A stretch of 64,000 bases of DNA from Xylogone sp. PMI_703 (Eukaryota > Ascomycota > Leotiomycetes), in assembly GCA_021399445.1 (NCBI GenBank), contig JAJTUQ010000008.1, positions 744,001 to 808,000 of the forward strand, given 5' to 3'. Positions 9,101-19,103 of the stretch are shown one piece after another (within the stretch, counting starts at the first letter, position 1; every line of letters starts with the position of its first letter). The notes beneath the pieces were generated by a model. It had not been told where the DNA came from. It worked only from the letters and a program-made list of their open reading frames with translations, and did no database searches. A program made the translations under genes and the position numbers.

Positions 9101-9915
9101 CTATTCGTGGAGGCATTTTAGAAACATATTGATGTTCACTGCTCTGGGTGTTGTTTTCCGGTGTACGATCCGTATTGTGACTGGTGATAATATTTGGCGC
9201 TGCAGGTGTCTAAATTCCTCAATCGGGTCTTTGGCATGCTCTAACTCCACTTGTGTGCCTAACTCAAGGCCATTCGATTCTTTAGTGAGACTGAAACTCG
9301 GGTTATCTGGCGTTGTATGATCTCCAGTTACATCATGCTCTAATGGTTCATCCGAATGTTGCGTGACAGCCGCGGGAGTCTCCGGCTCCCCAATGGCGTC
9401 AATGCTTGCGTCGTGGTTGTCACCAATGGGATCTGAAACCGACGTCCCGGTCTTGGCTGGCTGGCACGCGAGCTGGATTGTGGTATCTCGATCATTCTCC
9501 AGTTCTATGGCTGTTGTTACGTTGCTCTTTTGGGTATCGTCCACCCTGAGTATACTACTAGTATCGGCGTCCGTCGCATTTAATTCCGTATCTGCTAAAT
9601 CATTTAACCCGAATTCGGTCCAGTCTTTCCAAGGGCCATGCTTTCCGAAGAACCCGTGAGTGCCCGATGGGTGGCTTTTCTATTGAGATCGAGTCAGTAC
9701 AGGCTTAGAATTTAATCGACACCTACAATTAGATCATTTATTGACGGTGGCCAGGAGGAATCTGATGATGACCTCAAAGTTCTGACCCGGCCAACTTTAT
9801 CGCGGACAATTAAAGCGACCCATGCATCGGTATCCTGTGCAAGCAACCTAGCCTTGTTAAAGAGACTGCCGGACCTTTTCCTAAACTTTTCTTGGCGTCT
9901 TTTCTGCTCCTCCCT
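9101..9915 (-). pseudogene. MADS-box-like (SRF-type) gene, 5' truncated
   Basis: Exon 1 is 9727-9915, intron 9680-9726 (47 nt, GTAGGT donor, CAATAG acceptor) and exon 2 is 9101-9679. Both exons are whole codons. Exon 1 encodes a basic MADS-like segment (EEQKRRQEKFRKRSGSLFNK, then DTDAWVALIVRDKVGR and SSWPPSINDLI). It matches the MADS-like gene at 32353-33128 in motif order and in the position of the intron, directly after the ...I-I/L-I residues. MADS domains bind DNA as dimers, so a transcription factor role is inferred. Exon 2 is acidic and low-complexity, like an activation region (ELENDRDT, DEPLEHDVTGDHTTP). There is no start codon: the frame is closed by a TAG just upstream, and a retroelement fragment begins within about 25-50 bp. 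It is probably inactivated by that insertion or by a rearrangement. A distal 5' exon cannot be excluded. Confidence 0.65.
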
Positions 9916-9939
9916 CTAAAGTGGACCGTGGTTTCGTGC

Positions 9940-10380
9940 CAAGCACCTTCGCCGGCTTAAGGTGAAGCCCGTTCTTTTCCAGAGCTTCCAGAATCTGGGT
10001 GACATGACGGGTGTGGTCGTCCATGGTTTCCGAGAAGATGATAATGTCGTCTAGGTATGCGAAACAAAAGATTCCCAAGTACCGGGCTAAGGTTGCATTT
10101 ATAAAGCGCTGGAATATCGAAGGAGCCGTCGCTAGTCCCATGGGCATCACAGTATACTCGTAAAGCCCGAAGGCTGTGTTGAATGTGAGTTTCCATTCGT
10201 CTCCCTTCCGGACACGGATGTTGTTAAAGCCAGTCCTGACATCGAACTTCGTGAAGTACTTAGCCGTGGCCATGCGATCAATAATTTGTCTGGACAGGGG
10301 TAGTGGAAATTTGTCGAGAAGGATTTCCTTGTTTAGTTTCCTGGAAGCATGGTATAGAGGCGATAAAGCACTACAGGGCC
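9940..10380 (-). pseudogene. Ty3/gypsy reverse transcriptase fragment
   Basis: The minus-strand frame encodes KLNKEILLDKFPLPL, KFDVRTGFNNIRV, YTVMPMGLATAPSIFQRFI and AYLDDIIIFS. These are the ordered blocks of a Ty3/gypsy-type reverse transcriptase, including the YLDD catalytic motif. Only about 145 residues of the palm/fingers region remain. Protease, RNase H and integrase are absent on both sides and no LTRs were recognised. Homology stops after LHLKPAKV, where the frame runs into the 5' edge of the MADS-like gene. It is a dead fragment, but the frame through the catalytic core is intact, which suggests it is not very old. Confidence 0.85.
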
Positions 10381-10429
10381 ATTATTTCCCATCTTACTGT
10401 CTGTGTTTCCCCCCAAGAAGTACTTTTCA

Positions 10430-11716
10430 ATGCTAATAGTTACAACCAGTACATCTTGTAATGAAGGTGCACATTCAGTTCTTAAATTCTCTACCAAGCA
10501 AAGATGATGCCTAACGAGGCTCTGAGGAACCACTGAAGCTGGAGGCAGTTCCTTTCAAATGATACCTATACCAGTGAGTCACTCAGTGAAGTTTCAGGTG
10601 ACTCATAGTAAACCCTGAATGTGTGGGATTAAATGGTTAACTGGAACCACCTGGCCGGCCTTCTCTCTTGAGCTAGCCCACTGATCTCCATACTGGTCAC
10701 AGCATATCCTAAAGTACAATATCATATTGGAGTTTGTGCAATCTAAGCAATCAATATGAATTTGGCCTTTTAAATCTCGAGAATTCTCAAATAAACAAGT
10801 CCTACACCATAATGGGGTTCAACTCAGCCGCACCAAGTAGATCGGTCTCATACAGCCGGTGATTTCGGCAAGTTTTAAAAAAATACTAAACTTCACATCG
10901 GGTATTTAAGCCCCGGACTTGGAGAGATGCGGCTTAGGTTAACCTAGTTGCAGGAGATTTAGCTAATTAGCGTAAGGCTGTTTAAACCACTCAATTACTT
11001 CACCGGGGAGATATCTTAAACACCATGCAAGCCTCGATGACACCGTACGAAACGTCAGTCGTATAGGAACAGAGAAATAACACTAGGTAGAGTAGAGTAG
11101 CTCGAATGATTGGGTCATCTATCCTCCCGGCTTCCTGAGTTTCAGGTTGTAGATCTTATGATGGGACTGAGTGGCTAGAATGAATCAAGTCATATCCAAC
11201 CTAGGCATTAGCTACTCTCAACTAGATTTCTTTCGTTGTGCAGTTGTTATTACTACTTGCTATTACTTCAGATGTGGTTCAAGAACTAGTTAATCTCGCA
11301 ACAGTTTCTAGGTGCTAATACATAATACGTACCATATCACTGTATAATTTACTAAACATACCCCACATATTTTAATAATGTAGTGCGCGGGTTCCCTATA
11401 TATGCTAAGTTAGTATTGTTACAATACGAGACGTGTTGTTGCCTATCAAGCCAAGCTTAATTTTCAACCTGATTCAAAGTCCCCACATGCACTAGGGGTC
11501 CCTACAACACTGCAGCACGCCCATTTATGACCCCATTGCTTCAAAGGCAGGCGGACCTCCTTCATCCAAGAGAAAAGGCCTTCACATAGGAGACGTGATC
11601 TATATTGTTTTTCTATATTACAATTCTCCTTTTCGACAACGTAGTCCTGCTATCATCTACATCTAAGTTAGTACCAACCAGAAATAGCAGACGAGTTTTA
11701 AATAATACTTTTTATT
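10430..11716. other. Long gap without a recognisable gene
   Basis: No coding frame with convincing composition. It could hold degraded retroelement sequence given the adjacent reverse transcriptase, but no paired LTRs, polypurine tract or primer-binding site were identified by eye. Confidence 0.4.
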
Positions 11717-12619
11717 CTACATAACACAATAAATATCGTTTTGCCCAAATCCTACTTCACCTATCATCGGTAAAGAACCGATCCATGTTATAATCATTGA
11801 ACTCTTCCTCATAGGTGTTCGAATTCTGTGGTCCAAGTTCGGTAAACGACTTGGGATGGCCAGGATGAGGGGGCTCGGGCCGCTGGTGATAATTAACTTA
11901 TTCGCAGGTTGGGATGTGACTCGATCTGGAACAGCTCCTCGTTGTGCGTTTGACTTCACCGAACCTTGGTTGATATCAACCAAAAGGGCTCCAAATATGC
12001 CCTTTTCCCAAGCCCCAAACTTTTCAATAAATATCCTTCATTGCTTGTATTTCTGTCGAGGTTATTCTTTTTTGGGAATGTTAGCTAGACCTCTTCTAGT
12101 TAGAAATGGATATACCTTGAAAACTCCTCATTCCTCCTATCCAATTGTTGCGCACTTTCCTTCACAGTTAGATATTACTGGTAGTCGGTTAAGGTGTCTC
12201 ACCATCTCAAGACTTGGCCTAGCTCCAAGGCTACACGGTCTAGCTTTGTAGAAACTTGATCGATGAGCCCTCGCAAGGATTCTTGTTCTTTTCATTAAGA
12301 CGATCCGATCGTGGTCTAATTTTGAGCATACTTGATCAAGTTTCAAACAGATTTGATTAAATTTAGAAACTTGGTCAATCTCCTGTGCACGAGATCTTGA
12401 AACAGGGTGTTGAGGAGAAATATTTGGGCGTGACTGATGTCTTGGTGGGTGCTGAACATTATGAGGGGGTTGACGCGCCTCAGCAAATACCGTCTGCGGT
12501 TGTTGCCGATTCGGGTGATGCGACTCAAGTTGGCCAGCAGGAGCCGGAGCTCCAAAGTCTTTCAAAACTTGTAAGATAGCAGCGGTGAGTTGTGGATTTG
12601 CCTGATTCTCAGCAGACAT
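11717..12619 (-). pseudogene. Decayed copy of the coiled-coil gene at 33.6 kb
   Basis: The ATG at 12619 begins MSAENQANPQLTAAILQVLK, closely matching the intact plus-strand gene at 33595-34461. The match continues through QICLKLDQVCSKLDHDRI. The frame then breaks where about two dozen bases are missing relative to the other copy. The 3' end (positions 11717-11983) preserves DINQGSVKSNAQRG and then shifts frame again before the equivalents of EEEFNDYNMD and FFTD. With at least two frameshifts, this is the dead member of the pair. Homology continues upstream of the ATG, so the whole roughly 1-kb block was duplicated, in inverted orientation. Confidence 0.8.
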
Positions 12620-12719
12620 ACATAGTGAATTCGAATCTTTGTGTTCTTCTATTGTGGGAGATCGTGCATAAATTTTATCCAAGCTTAGACTGCTATGGAA
12701 GAGGGAAATCTCCACTTGA

Positions 12720-14098
12720 CCCTCCCAGGTGTCTAGGTGCTTCGATTATGGATGTTCTTTTTACAAATTCAGTTGTGGAACATATAAACCTCCTCTAATG
12801 TCAATCATCGTACCCTAGTGCGTCGTAGCCAATAGAGTCCTCCTATCAAGAACACCAACCTATAACTGCGACATAAAGACATTCTACGCGCATTGGTGGT
12901 CGTTGCCCGGTGCCATGCTCTATATCACTAGGCAGAGCCGGTCCTGGCTCTAGGCAGACATGAAGCGTTCTAGGCGAATGCTCAACGCGTTTCGATGATG
13001 AAAGTACACCTCCTATAGTGAGGCAAGTATTACAAGATACCATGACTTTTGCTAACCCTGTCAAGACTAGTAAAGATCAACAAGCATGGTGTGTGAGCTA
13101 ATACGGTGAGGATCTATATTTACACCCAACCTCTGAGTTTCAAGACGCACGCCAACGGAGGAATTGCGTGGTTAGGAGTGAATTTAAGAAAAACAATAGT
13201 GGCTTGATTTAGACAATATGCTTGCTCGAATGCGACACCGAATCCTATGTTTCACTACATTGCTGTATTGTCTTAACTTTGGTGGATAATTGATAGTTAG
13301 GCTACAAGGCCGCCAACTAGTTATGTTTATTGTGAACTTTGATATGGCAAACTTGTGAGAGTTTCGGCTATCAGACTCCCCTTGTACCTGTAAACATTCC
13401 TGCATTCGTTTAATCGAAAAAACCTTGTTGCCTATCTATCTAGCATAAAACAGCAGGATTTGGTGTAGACAACGGGTATATAACGGACTTAGCGGAGTCT
13501 GCGACAAGAAAAGGCCGACGGGAGAGAAGGAATGAGGGCAAGAGGGCAGGAGGGGAAGGGAAAGGATCCCCGTAATGATCAGATGCCCATTCTCCGGTCT
13601 TATCGTGGAAAGCTCAGCCATATCGTGTAACCCTCAACTGTCCTTCCTCCCGTCTCTAATTTTATCCCTTTCTCAACATCTCAGCCGTTTTGCCTACACA
13701 ACCTAAGCCTGAGAGAGTTCCTTCTCGTTAGTATCAGGCGCTGCCGTCTCGCTTACAACCACCTCAACCCGGCGTTGCTTCGTCTCGTGGTGATGGAATG
13801 CCTAGAAAATTATTGATACCTTACTTTTGGACTTGCAGAATGTTGGTTATGACGAATAGCAATATAGCATATATTGAATAGCTGAAAACTAATTGAATTG
13901 GACTACCAAATCAACTGCAATATAGTGGGCAAGTACAGCCATACTTATACTGCTCTATATGCCCCTGTAACCGGCCGTAATTACGGCCGGCTTACAGCTC
14001 TCCGTAGCGGTTGCCTATAAGTAATACTAGGCGCTACAAGCTATAGTAGGCGCCAGTCTAACCCTAACTAACGGTTATCCATCCGGCCCTTTCCTCTG
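12720..14098. other. Gap with only short frames
   Basis: Short frames at 12846-13064, 13184-13405 and 13436-13621 have unremarkable composition and are not called. The last 150 bp are more GC-rich and contain a 20-bp palindrome (listed separately). They lead into the gene at 14099. Confidence 0.4.
13971..13990. repeat. 20-bp perfect palindrome
   Basis: CCGGCCGTAATTACGGCCGG, flanked by GTAA on the left and CTTAC on the right, so the symmetry extends imperfectly. It lies 108 bp upstream of the 14099 start codon. The flanking TGTAA resembles the 5' end of some LTRs, so this may be an LTR edge rather than a regulatory site. Confidence 0.6.
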
Positions 14099-15608
14099 AT
14101 GGTTCCCTCGGATTGGTACGGCCCGCTCTCGCTCTACGGCCTCGACCATCTCACCCAAAAACTACTGCTCCATCCGTATCTTTTCCACAATGTTCTGCCC
14201 CGTGCGCTTCGCGCCGAGCGGTTCGACCATGCTAAGGCCATTGCTGCTGCTTCACAAAAGACCCGCAGTGAAAAGCAATCATGGCTGAATGGCATCAATG
14301 CTTTCCTCGGTGGTATTCCACCAGCGCCTCTTTGGGCCAAAAAGAAAGAGGATCTTTATATGGGCTCAGTTGAACAGAATCACTCTATCCTTGCTCGTCT
14401 ACTTGGGCATTGTTTGAGCAAGTCTTATCCTGGCTCAGAGTCGAAATCTGCTTCTTCCATTAGCATCCCATCGACTACACAAGAAGCTTTGATGGTGATC
14501 ACCAAGGAGTATGGACGTGCTAATGTGGAGTCAAGGAGTGAGGCGAAGTTGATGCCATTCTTTTCCCTATTTGAACAACTTATCTTTGTGTCGATGATGG
14601 TAGTTCTTGTGCGTTGTGGTTTGCCCGAGGAAGAGGTTGATAAGAAAATGGCATCCTGCTTTGATGCGCAAGAGCAAAAGACATTGAAACGCATCCGGAA
14701 GGGTGCTCTATGGGCAAATCGGTGTATAGGGTCGCTGATGAGCACGTGGGGCCCTCGAGCCACGGAAATATTCCTTCTTAGTAAGATATACACTCTGCTC
14801 GTACTTAGCGCTTGCTAACGCAACAGATGCTCACACCGTGTCTGCGTATGGCAAGTTTTCGGATTATACAGAAACTCTAAACTACGTTGTCGCGTATTTG
14901 AAAGCCGATCGATATACCTCCCCGTACATAGAATCTTCTGAGTGGTTCTCGTATGATATTCGTAGTATTATCATGAAGAGAATGGGGGATAGATTGGAGT
15001 AAACTCACCTGTGCCACGTTGGATATCCTCATTGCTAATGACCTATTAGGCTTCAAGACATATCCATGTTCCTTGGCTATCCTGAAGACTCTCTCAAATT
15101 TGCTACAGATCTTGTCTACAAATATAAGAGCATACTAGAAAAGTCCAGTCATTGTGGTCTGAAGAGGCACTTTTCAGATCTTCAATCCAGTGACAATTGT
15201 CCGCCAATAAGTACAAAGATAAGCAAAACGAAGCATGCATCAGATTGTGAGAGAGGAGAACAAGAGAATAGATCCCCACCGATAGAATGTGTGACTGGCG
15301 ATACCGCTCCGCGTGGCGTTCCTGATCTTCAAGATGGTATCCAGCCTAGTGCTACCAGTGAACAGCTCTCCGGACCTTCTCCGCCCACTTGCGAACACCA
15401 GGATGCTCTATCAGCAGCGCAAACTCCAAGATCTCCAGACGAGACACAGAACGCATCGGAGTTTGAATGGGGGGGGTTTGACATGACAACGATAATGGAT
15501 GAGGGACTCGACATAACATCAATAATGGAGGCGTACGAGGTGAATCCAACAATGGGTATAGGATCCGACATTGCATTGGTAATGAACACAACTATCGCAC
15601 CTCCTTAG
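14099..15608 (+). CDS. Uncharacterised 470-aa protein, three exons
   Basis: Exons 14099-14780, 14827-14998 and 15050-15608. Both introns (46 and 51 nt) have GTAAG/GTAAA donors, GCTAAC/GCTAAT branch sites and CAG/TAG acceptors. The coding sum is 1,413 nt (470 aa plus stop). The N-terminal 230 residues are helical with a mixed hydrophobic core (YGLDHLTQKLLLHPYLFHNV, PPAPLWAKKKEDLYMGS, a hydrophobic FFSLFEQLIFVSMMVVLV helix). The middle has aromatic motifs (VVAYLKADRYTSPYIES). The last 150 residues are Ser/Thr/Pro-rich and end in Gly/Met-rich imperfect repeats (GGFDMTTIMDEG, LDITSIMEAY). I do not recognise the family. It is GC-richer than its neighbours. The intact splicing and frame argue for a real, functioning gene. 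Confidence 0.75.
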
Positions 15609-15695
15609 AGTACCAGCGATCAGGAACACGACGAAGATGCTCCAGTCAAGAGTGCCGGAGCAAATCTGGCACTTGAATTCACAGAAAGCAAATAT

Positions 15696-16362
15696 CTACC
15701 GCTTTATCTTGAACAACAAGAAAATAAAGACTGCCTTACCACCTCCAGTCATGTCAAGAGAAACGTCTCCGCCACAGTAGTGAATCGACCCCGGTTGCCA
15801 TGCTATATTATATTTTGAGCGGTGTTTTCCTTGGCTAATAGGCTCTTCTCGACCGGGAGGATGATTCGGTCTCTCCTTGCCAGTAAGGGTAATCTTTGGA
15901 CTTCCAAACTCAAAAAGGGGGATCACCACAGCAAAGTGACTGGGTCTGATCCAGATTGGGCCTCGTTTCCACGCAAAGACCTCCGGCTTATAATACGTCT
16001 CGATCTTTCGATAGTCAAACGCTTCTGTGACGGATCGCTTCTGCGTTGCTCGTTAACTTTAAATCCAAGGGAAGGCTCGACGCTAACCTTATGATAGGTC
16101 TTATAGTATTCAGAGATAACTTCTTCGCAACCAGGAGTAGACGTCAATTTGGAGACAGGGGTTTCAGATGCCTCTGGTGCAGCAAGAGCCTCCTCTCTGG
16201 TCTCACTCCCAGCTGTCTCAGCTAAACTTTGCAGTTTTTTATCGGATTCTACAAATAAATAGTCTCCTTCACTATTCACCGACATAACGAAGCCCAAGAT
16301 TTCGACAGATATCAGATTCGGCAAGCCAATGCAACAGGGCTGCTGTTTTTCCAGGATAGGTA
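15696..16362 (-). CDS. Uncharacterised protein, probably frameshifted
   Basis: Two minus-strand frames abut. The first (about 16362 to 15923) contains QQPCCIGLPNLISVEILGFV and an acidic stretch (ETAGSETREEALAAPEASET), ending VTLLW. The second (15929 to 15696) continues VIPLFEFGSPKITLTGKERP and ends in a hydrophobic FIFLLFKIKR. They overlap by a few bases without an intron-sized gap, so a single-base frameshift is the simplest reading. No ATG is visible at the 5' end. A further minus-strand frame at 16508-16801 could be an upstream exon but was not joined. No family recognised. Probably a decaying gene. Confidence 0.35.
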
Positions 16363-16801
16363 TAGCGAGTCAGGGGGCGTGGAGGAAGAATGTCGCGTAC
16401 TATTTGTTGGGTTCAAATGGAAGCCTGCCTTGCGCACGTTAGTGACTGTTAAATCCCGCTGAGGGAAATCCTGTACCAGCGAGGAATAAAACTCTGTTGG
16501 CGTGTGGCTAGGATTGATCGTATATCTGCACCGCTATAATTGTACCATGCAGCTGAATATTTCCAAACTTGCCGCTTATCTTATGGTGAATCCGCACATG
16601 GGCTCTGGCTTCCAGAGAAGTTTGATATCCTCTCAAATGGATTCTGACTTGCCAGTAAATACAACATCCATCGTAGAATTGTAAGGAGCGCCTTACTTTA
16701 CTATTTTCGCTAGTAGGATTATAGAAAACAGGCTGGGTAGTTTCATAAAAACATACAAAATCATAGAGCAAGCATTCATGGCCAAGGTTAGACGTTGTCA
16801 A

Positions 16802-17220
16802 TTTTGAGACTAGTGCAAATTTAGGTTAGTCGTTCTGCCAGTCTCGTGATTCAATGTTGCCAACCCCACAACTTGCGGCCAACGAAAGCCGCAGTCAGGC
16901 TCTACTTGGGGCGGATACTCTTCGCTTCCTGACTATTGCTCCCACGATGATCGAATTCCTGCCCACAGCAAGACTGTCTCGCAGATAGAGACTACTACTC
17001 CGAGAAGTCGAGAATACCCGGCATAGTGAGCAGAAACGTCTGCAATTCAATGTACAATTGTGAGACGCGACCGAGTACATTCACTAGCACCAGTTTAGAT
17101 GGTGCCATGAACGATGTCCTGCCTGTTATTTGTTTTAGTGTCATAACTACACACCCAAGTGGAGGTGATTCTTGGTGATGCGATTTTCCTGGTACAGCTT
17201 CGATCCTGATCGCACAATAG
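16802..17220. other. Gap upstream of a spliced gene
   Basis: Probably contains the promoter and the missing first exon of the gene at 17221. An ATG near 17108 begins a short frame (MNDVLPVICFSVITTHPSGG), but the splice junction I tried creates a stop codon, so it is not used. Confidence 0.35.
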
Positions 17221-18363
17221 AAATGCAGACTCCTATATTTACATCTTTTGTCTCAATGGCGCAGGCTTCATGCTCCTCACATCATTCTGTGACAAGATGT
17301 TGGTCAGTACTTCAATCGCAACTCCTCTCGTTCTAATGTTAATTCAAACAGGATGTAACACGAACTCAGCGACTACGTGATAACAACATTGATAATGATG
17401 CAAAAGCGCTCGAAAGCTTATTCGCCCCCCGGGTCATACCAGATATAATTGTTGACCGATCAATTTCTCTCCCCGACAATATCCGTCCACACTTTACGGC
17501 CATTGCTTCCGAGCTCACAGAAAATCAGCGTTATGTTTTAAACCTTGCTAAACGGCAATTTGAAGGAGCAGTCCTTCCTTGGACCTTTCACAACACAGTG
17601 TTTGGAAATGAAAATATTGTGCGAGGATGGATGGAGGATATGACACGGGTTTATACCAACGAGACTGGAGAGGACGTATCTCTCGAAGAAGGATTAACGG
17701 TTTTGAAGGAATTCTCGGTATACATGAAGATCTTTTGAAATAGATATGTTTGTTAACAGTAGATACAGGAGATTTGCCAGAAAAGGTTGAGCGATCTTCT
17801 CAAAGGACACGGGATGTCACTGAATGTTCCTCAGACATATTACCAACTTACAGCTTCTCTCAGATCGATTGACATTTCTGCCAATACTCCAATTAAGCTG
17901 CTTGTTTACCGGATTCATCTTAACACAACAGTTGCTGATTCAGATTAGTGTTCTACAGAGTAGTTCTGAACTACAACGATTGATTGAGAATCTTGAAACG
18001 CCAATAAAGTATGAGCAGGCGTTTCGATTAGCAACTGTGATATATTTCGGCCTTAAAATACATGATGGATTACAGAGTGTAGGCTTTTTCAACTAGCATT
18101 CTAGTATAAGCAATCTGACTGGTACCTAGAGCATTCTCCCCATATACCGATTACCTAGAAGCGAAAGAGATGAGCAACCCCTCCGACAGGTTCGTAAATT
18201 GTTTTTGGGAAACGTTACACGTCTTTATGAGATGAAGGATAAATACGAAAACCTATCAATTCCGAAGTATTTGGATAATTATTTGCAGTATGCAGAAAAA
18301 TGGTGTGTCATAGTGCCAGAGGAATGGGATCCAGATAAGGAATGCGAGAGCAATAGTTGCTAA
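17221..18363 (+). CDS. Uncharacterised protein, five exons, first exon unresolved
   Basis: Exons 17221-17302, 17352-17717, 17769-17903, 17944-18078 and 18130-18363. The four introns are 49, 51, 40 and 51 nt, and every internal junction is phase 0. The 5'-most exon enters with phase 2 after an ATAG acceptor, so at least one more upstream exon is missing. The encoded part is about 317 aa. Signatures are YIYIFCLNGAGFMLLTSFCD, FAPRVIPDIIVDRSISLPDN, LPWTFHNTVFGNENIVRGWM, FRLATVIYFGLKIHD and RLPRSERDEQPLRQVRKLFL. It ends in an acidic Cys-containing tail (DPDKECESNSC). I do not recognise the family. A decayed paralogue at 21881-22330 keeps the last two exons, the same intron position and a matching C-terminus. 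That cross-check supports the splice model for the last intron. Confidence 0.7.
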
Positions 18364-18911
18364 TGCAAGCGGCTTTGCAGTATGTTACATGATTACTTAG
18401 TTGCTATATACTTACCACCGATTTTACTACTTGCCAGTCGTTGTAGGTAGTTTTCGAGTAATTGGATTGATACCGAGGACAGTTGATAAAAGTAAAGTAT
18501 AATAAGACTTGCATTTTAAAATTTGAAATCTATTGAGGACAATATCACGTACAGTAGCCTAACTGTCGCGGTCTGGCCTCTGACGCGGGTAAATCCTGAT
18601 AGAATGTGACGCTAGCCTTACGCGGAGCCTTGTAATGTTACATATTAGAATCCCCACGTTACACACAATAGCCTCCGGGGCCGATTATCCAATGGATCTT
18701 AGAACACTAAGCATCTTCAACCCTAAACGAGCAAATACTGCATTAGCACGCTGTGATATCCACCTGGTAGAAATGGATGCCTTGCTATGCCTTCTAACGG
18801 TTATGTTTTTAGTGGCTAAGAGTTTGTTGGTTATGGGCGCAGCATGAAGTGGGGCACACTTTCTCGTGGGAAGTGTTAGATTATCAAGAGTCGCCTAACC
18901 GATTAATTTCT

Positions 18912-18946
<35 letters not shown>

Positions 18947-19103
18947 TGCGATTTCTCCCACTTGAGGGGTTGCAAAAGCAAGATTTATTAGCTTTATCCA
19001 TACATTTCTTCTGTTAGTTTCTATTTGCTAACTGTACACATATCTCTTTCCTCCTCAATTATTGATTACATTGTCATTCTTTGTCTTAAACTTCTTATCA
19101 ATA
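18364..19103. other. Intergenic region with a microsatellite
   Basis: No gene. Contains (AT)15 at 18915-18944 about 160 bp upstream of the next start codon. The T/C-rich stretch just before 19104 is consistent with a fungal promoter or leader. Confidence 0.45.
18915..18944. repeat. (AT)15 microsatellite
   Basis: Uninterrupted alternating AT for 30 bases. Confidence 0.95.

Noticed and set aside
9129..9659. Plus-strand ORFs over 9129-9320 and 9363-9659
   Set aside because: Antisense to exon 2 of the MADS-like gene, whose frame and splice phase are supported by its paralogue.
17101..17220. First exon starting MNDVLPVICF for the 17.2-kb gene
   Set aside because: The only nearby donor creates a TGA at the junction with the next exon.
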